Of a stretch of 64,000 bases of DNA, positions 35,578 to 43,600 are shown one piece after another. How positions within the stretch are numbered: the stretch's first letter is position 1; each line of letters begins with the position of its first letter. The notes beneath the pieces were generated by a model, which was given only the letters and a program-made list of their open reading frames with translations, had not been told where the DNA came from and did not search any database. The DNA is from Candidatus Latescibacterota bacterium (GTDB lineage: Bacteria; Latescibacterota; MWCZ01): the NCBI GenBank assembly GCA_022706085.1, contig JAKJDF010000003.1, positions 266,594 to 330,593 of the forward strand. The letters run 5' to 3'. The position numbers and the translations under genes are program-made.

Positions 35578-37795
35578 ACGATTCGTGGGCGGATGGAGCG
35601 CACTCGCAACCTTGCTTGCCGTCGCGATTTGGCTGGTGACGGATTCAACCTTTTTGGTGGCAGAGGAGGCGCGTAACCTCCAAATCGGGCCTGTTGCGGA
35701 GGTCCAGGTCTCTCCTCAATTCTCCGTGTCTCTGGTGATCCAGCGGAGAGGGCGCTCGGTACAGGAACTGGGGAAGCATTTCCTCGCTCGCCCACAGCAC
35801 GCCTCCCGTTACACGCGTCGGGATCAAATGACGATCCCGTTCCCTGCGCTGAGTGATCCTTACAAAGCGATCGTCGCTCTGCGGCTGTTTCCTGAGGACA
35901 GCCTCTCGCAAGATGGCCTCGAGCATGTGGTAACCGACGAGCGCGAGAACGTCGCCGCAATCGCACGGTTTTTCACCGGTTCGCCGACAAACGCCAGTCA
36001 GATGCGCCGAACCGGAGCAGTAGGTGAAGTCTCTATCACACGGAACCACGAAATCCTCGTGACGATCGGCAAAGAAGGCGTCGAAACGGGCCGTCTCGCG
36101 GAAGCTGTTCTGAAAGACCCGGGTCGTATCCGTGAGTTTGACAGAGGTGCAACGATCGTGATTCCCGCGGATGCGATGAAAGACGGATATCGAGCCGCCG
36201 TTCTGACGCATCTGTTTTTTTCCGACGTGATTCGGGAAGACTCGCGACGGCACGTCGTCACTCTCCCGATAGAAAGCCTTTCGCGCGTCTCGCTTTGGTT
36301 CACGGGAACCGGCGAAAACTGGCCCCTCCTGAAGCGTGCTTCGGGGAAACGCTCAAATGATGTGGCGAAGGGTGAAGTAATCGTCATTCCCCGAAATTTG
36401 CTCGGAAGCTGGGCCCTTATGACGGAGGAGGACATCTCCGAGGAGACCAGGGACTACCCTCTCGCCCTCACTTCCCGCAGCAGGCGGGATGCCGTGAACC
36501 TCGGCCAGAGATTTCTGATTCCGAAACGACTGCTTTCTGCGTGGACCACCCTGATGGAGAAGGGAGAGGATGGGGCACAGGATGCGGCAGAATGGTACGT
36601 CTACTGGGGGACGCGAAATCCGCCCCTCGTGTATTCAGGAGACCGGCTGGGGGGGTATGCGGGGTACCGTCTGCAGCGGGGCCAGGCGCTTTATTCCGAT
36701 GTCGTCATTCGCTTCACGGGCGTGGTCGAAGTGGCAGAGGTCCTGCACCTCTCCGAGGTCGTTCTTCGCAGGTCGGGATTCAGGGATCCCCGCAAGCTTC
36801 CGGTCAACGCCCTCATCAAGATTCCCATCGGGCTGTTGAGCCCCGAATGGAGACCTGAAGGCGACCCCGCGCGGCTCGCGGAACGTGAGGAAGACACGGC
36901 GGTTGCCCGCGTGGAAGAAGAAATCCGCGTCGAAAAGGCGGAGGCACGAGCCGCCGAGCCAGTCCGCCCACGTGGTGAGGCGCTACGAGGGGTTACGATC
37001 GTTCTTGACGCGGGTCACGGTGGGCACGACCCGGGCGCGCTCGGACCGCGAGGTCTGACGGAAAATGAAGTGGTGTACGACATAATGTGTCGTGTTATGA
37101 GGCAGTTTGCCCAACGAACCCAGGCGACCGTGTACGTAACCATTGAGGACGCACAGACAGGGCACACGCCCTCGGAGCGGGCGACAATACCGGACAATCG
37201 CGAGGAGCACCTCCTCACCACGCCGAAATACCGCAACGCGGACGTTGTCACGTCGGCCAATCTTCGATGGTACTTGGCGAATTCCTATGTCCGGCGCGCG
37301 ATCAAGACGGGTGCCGACCTCGAGCAGGTTGTGTTCACAAGTTTTCATGCGGACGCGCTCCATCCCAGCATGCAGGGGTGTATGGTGTACGTTCCCAGCG
37401 CGCGCCACAGCAAGGGCCGGTACAGCGCGGGCACACGCTACGCGATCTACCAGGAAGTATCGGAGCGTCCCACCGTGAGTTACTCGTACAACGAACGCCT
37501 CCGTTCGCAGGCGTTGTCTTCGGGGTTTGCAGATGCGCTTTGCCAACGTCTCAGAAGCGCGAACGTGGGGGTGCATGGGCGCAAACCTGTACGCGGGTAC
37601 ATCATACGGCGGAGTGGCGGTGGCGAATGGGTTCCGGCGATACTCAAATACAACGCGGCGCCCACCAAAATCCTGGTCGAAATCGGGAACATCAGGAATG
37701 AGAACGACGCTGCCAACATGAGAGACCCTGCATGGCGGGAGCGGTTCGCTTCCGCGTACGTTGACGCGGTGATTTCGTATTTCTCTACCCAGTGA
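35570..37795 (+). CDS. N-acetylmuramoyl-L-alanine amidase with long N-terminal region
   Basis: A 741-residue envelope amidase. The N-terminal membrane or signal segment (about 8-28) is followed by about 430 residues of repeated hydrophobic/basic units, several with LysM-like IP(K/R) endings (QMTIPFPAL, ATIVIPADAM, VIVIPRNLL, RFLIPKRLL, LIKIPIGLL). A charged coiled segment (about 440-475) precedes the catalytic Amidase_3 domain. That domain has zinc ligands in DAGHGGHDPG (His483), ENEVVYD (Glu), TSFHADA (His593) and catalytic Glu704 (LVEIGN). It cleaves peptidoglycan stem peptides. The TTG start follows GGAGG and overlaps the glnE stop by eight bases. Confidence 0.9.
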   Translation: MSERFVGGWSALATLLAVAIWLVTDSTFLVAEEARNLQIGPVAEVQVSPQFSVSLVIQRRGRSVQELGKHFLARPQHASRYTRRDQMTIPFPALSDPYKAIVALRLFPEDSLSQDGLEHVVTDERENVAAIARFFTGSPTNASQMRRTGAVGEVSITRNHEILVTIGKEGVETGRLAEAVLKDPGRIREFDRGATIVIPADAMKDGYRAAVLTHLFFSDVIREDSRRHVVTLPIESLSRVSLWFTGTGENWPLLKRASGKRSNDVAKGEVIVIPRNLLGSWALMTEEDISEETRDYPLALTSRSRRDAVNLGQRFLIPKRLLSAWTTLMEKGEDGAQDAAEWYVYWGTRNPPLVYSGDRLGGYAGYRLQRGQALYSDVVIRFTGVVEVAEVLHLSEVVLRRSGFRDPRKLPVNALIKIPIGLLSPEWRPEGDPARLAEREEDTAVARVEEEIRVEKAEARAAEPVRPRGEALRGVTIVLDAGHGGHDPGALGPRGLTENEVVYDIMCRVMRQFAQRTQATVYVTIEDAQTGHTPSERATIPDNREEHLLTTPKYRNADVVTSANLRWYLANSYVRRAIKTGADLEQVVFTSFHADALHPSMQGCMVYVPSARHSKGRYSAGTRYAIYQEVSERPTVSYSYNERLRSQALSSGFADALCQRLRSANVGVHGRKPVRGYIIRRSGGGEWVPAILKYNAAPTKILVEIGNIRNENDAANMRDPAWRERFASAYVDAVISYFSTQ

Positions 37796-37804
37796 GAAAG
37801 AAGC

Positions 37805-38884
37805 ATGAACGCCAATATCGAGCCCTTCCTTATGCGCTTGAACGAAGTCCTGGATCCTGAGCGCAGTTCAAAAGCAATCGAACGCCAGAAAAACGCCTGC
37901 CTGTTCCGCAGATCGGACCGGTTGCCGGTAGCATTCGTGCTGGACGAAGTGCCAGGTTGGGAACGGATAAGGCTGGACGAGGCGTACGCGTGTCCTGAAC
38001 TCATGTTGCTCAACGAACTCCGTCCCATCTACGGCAGCGCGCTCGTCGGTGATGATCGCGCGAATACGATTCGGGCGAATTTCGGCGTTGGGATACTCCC
38101 GTCTCTTTTCGGGTGCGAGATCAGGCTCACGCACGACGCCATGCCGTGGGTGGAACCGCTGAACAGCAGAGAAGCAGTTGCCAGGATTGTCAGCGCCGGT
38201 GTGCCAGATTTGCGTGGAGGCCTCTGGGCGAGGATCGATGAGTTTCAGGAGTTCGCGATTGCGCAGCTTGCCGATTTCCCTGCTCTGCGGTCCGGAATTC
38301 GACTCTCCATGTGCGACATGCAGGGGCCGTTCAGCATTGCGCATCTTGTGTGGGGGAACGACATCTATTACGCCGTAGTGGACGACCCCGACCTGGTGCG
38401 GGATTTTCTGGAGTTGATAACTGACGTGTACATCCGTTTTGTCCGTCAGGAACGAGAAGCGACAAGAGCCGATGAGGAATTCACGGAATTTCTCAATGTG
38501 CTGGTTCCGGGCAAAATTCTCATTCGAGAAGACTCGGCAACGAATCTCTCTCCCGCGATGTACGAGGAGTTCTGTCTCCCGTACATCCAGAAGACGCTTG
38601 ACGCGTTTCCGGGAGGCGTTCATTACTGCGGCGCGGGACACCAGTTCTTCGAACTGGTAGCCGGGTGCCGGAATCTGACCGCGATGAACTTCGGAAACCC
38701 TGAAATGCAGCGTCCTGAACGGGTCAGGTCTCTTGTGGCACGGGGTATCGCAGTGGTGGGGTGGGGGCTCTGGCCTCTCGATCCCCCGTTGGACGAGCTG
38801 GAAACTGGTATCAGCTTGGGCGTCTCCGTTCACGATGTGGACGAAGGCAAGCGGATCATGGATCAGGTGGCGTCACGCGGGTGA
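37805..38884 (+). CDS. Uroporphyrinogen decarboxylase-like / corrinoid methyltransferase-fold protein
   Basis: A 359-residue protein of the URO-D superfamily. The barrel features are the DMQGPFSIAHLVWG region (about 178-191), REDSATNLSPAMYEEFCLPY, and then HYCGAGHQF. It carries His273-x-Cys275 and Cys288, the H-x-C-xn-C pattern used for zinc by corrinoid-linked methyltransferases such as MtaA. I therefore favour a methyltransferase-like enzyme rather than heme biosynthesis. No corrinoid protein gene is nearby. A weak AAAGAAG precedes the ATG, right after the amidase gene. Confidence 0.72.
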   Translation: MNANIEPFLMRLNEVLDPERSSKAIERQKNACLFRRSDRLPVAFVLDEVPGWERIRLDEAYACPELMLLNELRPIYGSALVGDDRANTIRANFGVGILPSLFGCEIRLTHDAMPWVEPLNSREAVARIVSAGVPDLRGGLWARIDEFQEFAIAQLADFPALRSGIRLSMCDMQGPFSIAHLVWGNDIYYAVVDDPDLVRDFLELITDVYIRFVRQEREATRADEEFTEFLNVLVPGKILIREDSATNLSPAMYEEFCLPYIQKTLDAFPGGVHYCGAGHQFFELVAGCRNLTAMNFGNPEMQRPERVRSLVARGIAVVGWGLWPLDPPLDELETGISLGVSVHDVDEGKRIMDQVASRG

Positions 38885-38890
38885 ATTCTG

Positions 38891-39385
38891 CTATTCCCAC
38901 GGCGTGCACAGCTCGAACGCCAACCATGCTGTGGCTGTCACAACAACCACCAGAGGAAGGAACGCTGCGGCGCCGGCGATTGTCCACGTTCCCACGTTGT
39001 CGGATGGCAGGAATCGTGCGGCTTGCGCACGCCAGATAGAGAACGCCGAACCGGGGATTACGACGACGCAGGAGGCGAACAAACCCGGAACGTAGCCGCG
39101 GACGCGTATCGCGAAGAGGATGGTGCAGAGTGCCGCAGCTAACCAGAATCCTTGGCATGCCAGCCACAGACGGATTCGCATGCCCCGGGGATTCCGCGAC
39201 GCCGCGAATCCGGCCGCACAAGTGCACAGCACCATCAGAGTCAGTGTAACTCGAAACGCGCCCTCCGGAATCGAGAAGTAGAGGACATTTGTGAGAAACC
39301 AGGTGTATGACAGCACCTGTTCGATTGCCCACGCGAATACCCCGAGGGCGCACAACCAAAAAACGGCAATACCTTTGAAGTCCAC
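38891..39385 (-). CDS. Small four-helix membrane protein of unknown function
   Basis: A 164-residue protein with four evident transmembrane helices (about 3-25, 40-62, 75-95 and 130-150) and short charged loops. I recognise no family. An AGGAGG site four bases before the GTG at 39385 fixes the start better than an ATG further upstream. It is divergent from the DapA-like gene, the two starts being 26 bases apart, and converges on the UroD-like gene with a six-base gap. Confidence 0.6.
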   Translation of the reverse strand: MDFKGIAVFWLCALGVFAWAIEQVLSYTWFLTNVLYFSIPEGAFRVTLTLMVLCTCAAGFAASRNPRGMRIRLWLACQGFWLAAALCTILFAIRVRGYVPGLFASCVVVIPGSAFSIWRAQAARFLPSDNVGTWTIAGAAAFLPLVVVVTATAWLAFELCTPWE

Positions 39386-39410
39386 GTGACCTCCTGTGCC
39401 GGGTGCAGAC

Positions 39411-40358
39411 ATGACAAGGGAAAATGAGCTGGGAAAAAGTTACCCGTTGCCTCGTGGAATTATCAGCGTACTTCAGACTCCGTTCGATGACAACGGGGAC
39501 GTAGACACGAAATCACTGGAGCGCCTGGTGGAACATGCTGTCGGGGCGGGCGTCAACGGTTTCCTGGTACCCGCGGTTGCCAGCGAAGTGGACACCCTTT
39601 CAGCGAAGGAACGGGAATACGTCGTAGAGGTTGTTCTGAAAGTTGCTGGCGGGAGGGTTCCGGTAATCGTCGGAGCATCGGCACCGTCGGAGGAGGATTG
39701 CGCCGCGTTTGCACGGTACGCGGAGCGCGTCCACGCGGACGCGTACCTCGTGGCGGTTCCGTCTTCGTTCTATGCCCATCAGGAGAAAGCCCGACCCTAT
39801 TTTGCCCGAATTGCCGCTTCCACCGCCCTTCCCATGGTGATTCAGGACCTCCAGTTCGGCGGGTACGGTCTGCGGATCGAGGAGATTGAACGCCTGTGGG
39901 AGACCATTCCGCGAATTGCCGGGTTCAAGGTAGAAACCGTTCCGGCGGGTCCGAAATACACCGCGATTCGGGAGAAACTGGGTGCGAGCGTTTTCATTGC
40001 AGGGGGATGGGCCATTCCACAGATGATCGAAGCGCTGGATCGCGGCGTGGACGCTCTGGTGCCCGAGAGTTCGATGGTGCCCATTTACCGCGCGGTATAT
40101 GAGCTTTATGAAAGCGGATGCAGAAGCGAGGCGACAACGCTGTTTCGACAAATTCTCCCGGTGCTCTCGTGCACAAATCAGGAACTTCTGACCTCCATCG
40201 CCTTCTTCAAACGACTTCTCTGCCGCAAGGGCATCTTCGCGCGCGAACACATGCGTCTTCCCGGTTTCGAATGGGACATGTTCTCAGAGCGGGTTGCGGA
40301 GGAACTGATCGCTCTTGTTCTGGAAGTGGAGGCCGCGGTCTCTTCACGTCGCGGCTGA
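39411..40358 (+). CDS. Divergent DapA/N-acetylneuraminate-lyase family protein
   Basis: A 315-residue class I aldolase-type TIM barrel of the DHDPS/NAL family. The Schiff-base lysine is present as Lys173 (GFKVETVPAG). The GTTGE box of true DHDPS is replaced by AVASEV (from residue 55). The catalytic Tyr motif YNxPxxTG is replaced by QDLQFGGYGL (Gln145). It is thus unlikely to make dihydrodipicolinate and may split a keto-acid. The canonical DapA is at 61231-62115. The ATG at 39411 has no strong ribosome-binding site. Confidence 0.75.
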   Translation: MTRENELGKSYPLPRGIISVLQTPFDDNGDVDTKSLERLVEHAVGAGVNGFLVPAVASEVDTLSAKEREYVVEVVLKVAGGRVPVIVGASAPSEEDCAAFARYAERVHADAYLVAVPSSFYAHQEKARPYFARIAASTALPMVIQDLQFGGYGLRIEEIERLWETIPRIAGFKVETVPAGPKYTAIREKLGASVFIAGGWAIPQMIEALDRGVDALVPESSMVPIYRAVYELYESGCRSEATTLFRQILPVLSCTNQELLTSIAFFKRLLCRKGIFAREHMRLPGFEWDMFSERVAEELIALVLEVEAAVSSRRG

Positions 40359-40375
40359 TTCGGGAAAAGCACGGG

Positions 40376-40404
40376 TTGGCCGCCTCCGCGTTCGTGCGTA
40401 TACT
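40376..40404 (+). promoter_or_regulatory. Sigma-70-like promoter for the FtsX-fusion/OPT operon
   Basis: TTGGCC (40376-40381), a 17-base spacer and TATACT (40399-40404) lie in the 304-base gap 40359-40662. The rest of the gap holds no gene that I can support. It contains a short inverted repeat GGCCTGA-CC-TCAGGCC at 40512-40527, a possible operator. The leader would be about 250 bases. Confidence 0.5.
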
Positions 40405-40662
40405 TCCATTGGAATGCGTGCCAGAGTTTTTTCATGGAATATGTTCAAAGGGCGTTTTTCGCGATCTCATGTGAGCTTCCCACCGTTTTCTTGAGAGAAC
40501 AGAGGGCCGCAGGCCTGACCTCAGGCCCCACTACTGAATCGACAGGTATTGCCTGCTGCACCGTACACAACGGATTCCAGGCCCGAGTCTACGCCCGGAA
40601 AATTGCCGCAAGACCTGGAGCAAAAGCTTTCGACGTTTTGAGAATACCGTACGGAGATGCCA

Positions 40663-43600
40663 ATGGCTGAGGTTCCCCAAACATCTGGCGACGTCCCCGC
40701 CGACGGGAATGGCGTGAATTCCTCTTTGTGGCGATTGCTGGGCAAGATCGGCAAATGGCTCCTTATCGTGTTTGCTGTGGCGCAGCTCCTTGCCGTCACG
40801 GTGTTTGACCCCGAGAAAGTATCCGTCTGGTTGTTCGGGCTGGACTTGAACCCCCAGCGCGCAACCCGTGTGGATTTCGGGCGCGTGGATGCGGAGAGCC
40901 AGGCTGTGATGGATGCCGTCACGAGGGACAACCTGGCGCGCCACATGGCAGCGATCGTGACCGGGGAATCGCGTGCCGTGGGGTACCCGGGCGAACGGAA
41001 GACATTTGAGTACGTGCGAAGCGAGTTCCAGCGCCTGGGGCTCCAGGACATGGGAGTGGACTCGTTTGAAGTGGTAGTACCGCGCGACGAAGGCGGCAGC
41101 GTCACGTTTGGCGGCGGTGAGACCAAGCCCATCTACGCCCTCTGGCCGAACCAGGTAAAAACGCCCACCTTGCCGCGGGCGCAAATATTCCTGAACGATA
41201 CCCTTTTGGGGCCGGTCTCCGCGGTGTTCCCGTCCAAACCCTCCACGTATGAGCTTCCCCCGGAAGGCGTTGCCGCGGAGTTTGTCACGATCCCGCGACA
41301 CGATCTGTCACTTACGCAAGAAGAACAGGAACGATTCGGGGCGCGCCGCGGACAGGTGGGAATCTGGGATGTGGTTGACTTCTCGCGCCACCAGGTTCGA
41401 GGGAAATTCGTCTTCTTTGACCTTATCGGGAGCGCGACGAAAGCGAAAGGCTCGACCGAAACGATCAATATTGACTCAGCCAACGTGATGGGGGCTCGGG
41501 CAGCAGGCGCTCGCGGAGTGGTTTTTCGGGACTATCAGGTCACCGTGCTGCTCAACCCGGAACGACGGCTTCCCGAACTGCCTGACGACATTCTCTATTT
41601 CTCCGCCGACAACCAGATTTCCGCCCGCCTGAAAGACAGCAATGCCAAGTCCTCCCGAGTTCTGAAATTCACGCCGGGCATAGGCGGGGAACTTCTTTAC
41701 GCCGGCAGTGGTGACTTCCACTCCTTCAACGGGAGAAAAGTTGAGGGTTCCATCGTCGTGATGGACTTCTCCACGCAGAAGAATTACCTGAATGCGCACG
41801 AACTGGGTGCACAAGCAATCATTTTCGTTGACGACGGGAAAATCACCAGGGAGGAAGCGGAAGCCAAATTCCACCTCGTTCCCGTGGATGTTGCGAGATT
41901 CTGGGCGGAAGGCGCATGTGCGGACACCCTGCGTCAGCTCGGAAGTCAGCCCGGCAACCGGGTGGTATTGCGCAGTCGGATGCAGTGGTCGCCCGTTCGC
42001 ACGTACAACATCTGGGGTCGCATTCCCGGGACCCGCACCAACAGACCTGAAGACACGATTGTTCTCGAGGCGTATTACGACGCCAATTCGGTTGTTCCGG
42101 CTCGCGCAATCGGTGCCGAAAATGCAGCAGGGATCGCAAGTCTGCTGGCTATCGCGGAGTCATTCAGCAAGCATCCTCCTGAGCTTCCGATCCTGTTCCT
42201 CGCCACCTCCGGGCATCACTCCGCTCTCAGCGGAATCAATGAGTGGTTGTACCGCCACTCGCGGACTGAGAACGCATTCCTCCAGCGCATACCGAAAAAC
42301 CAGCGCATACCGTTCGGCCTGTTTGTCGGGTTGGACCTTTCAAGCCAGAACGATCAGGTTGGTTCGTTCGCGCAGGGAACGTTCTATACGGGATGGAACA
42401 CCGATGCACGGCGGACCAACATGCACACCGGGTACGGCAAAGCGTTCATGCGGTATGCCGAAGAGCTATTCCCGGGTCAACAGGTGAACGAGGCGTACCC
42501 GCAGTTCGTGGATGGGATTGCACCGGCAAAACGAACTTGGCGCACGTTCCTGCCGGTAGCAATGGCGTTCGACCACGAGCCTGTTAATTACGTCGGTCTG
42601 AGCGCGATCACGTTGGCGACGACCAATGACATACGGGAACGAGTGGATACGCCGGTTGATTCCCTCGGCGCGGTGAATATTGACAACGTGGCGACTCAGG
42701 CTCGCACAATCGCGGGTCTGATCCACCGCGGCGCGCGTGACGAAGGGTTCTTCCAGGAGACAAAAATAAAGCCTAAGGACACGCAACGTGAGCTCACGGG
42801 CAGGATTCTCCAGTTCGATCGGCGGAAGTCCTTCATTCCCAGCACGCAAATTGGTGGAGCGATTGTTACAACGAGTTACGGGAACGTCAAGTCATTCTGC
42901 GGCGTTCGCGGGATGCTGGCCACCCTGACGAATTCCGGCCCCGACGACGGGCTGGACTGCACGCGCTGGACGCTGACCGATACAGTCGCTACCAACCAGA
43001 TTCCGAGCCAGGTGGGCCGCTTCCGGTTCCACATGGTGGGGCCTCACGTTCCCGAAGTAATGATCAAGGCGTACGAAATCGGCGATGACGGCCGGATTGT
43101 CATGGCGCCGGACCTCGGACAGGAAGGCGACAAAACCTACCCCATGCGTGTCCGCGCGGACAGCCCGCTCCTGCAGACCCTGCAGGTATTGTTCGAAGCA
43201 CGTGCTCTTTCGCTTTTCGAGATAATTGACAGCAGGTACTTGAGTGCGCTGGACGTGATGAGCGTTCGGGGCCCGGACGGGTCGGAACTGCGCAGTTACG
43301 GGATGGAGGTTGTCCCGTTGCAGAGCCGATCCGAAGGCAAGGTGGAAAGTGGCGCCGTCGCGTTCGCACAACCGGGAACGCGCGTGAAAGTGCTGATGAG
43401 CACGAGCCTCTTCGGCATAAAATACCTGCTTATCAACGCTCCGGACGAGTTTTTCACGAACCCGTTGAAGCCTTCGGAGGTGACACCTGCGCACCAGATC
43501 CGGGCGGAAGGGTCGGGGTACCCCGTTGACCTCGGCAGAATAGATCGGACGTCGTGGCGGGTTGCGCGCGACATCTGGGTTATTGACGACGTGCGGATGA

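Noticed and set aside
40531-41301. An open frame opposite the start of the FtsX-fusion gene
   Set aside because: It has antisense composition, no ribosome-binding site, and covers a promoter region that serves the plus strand.
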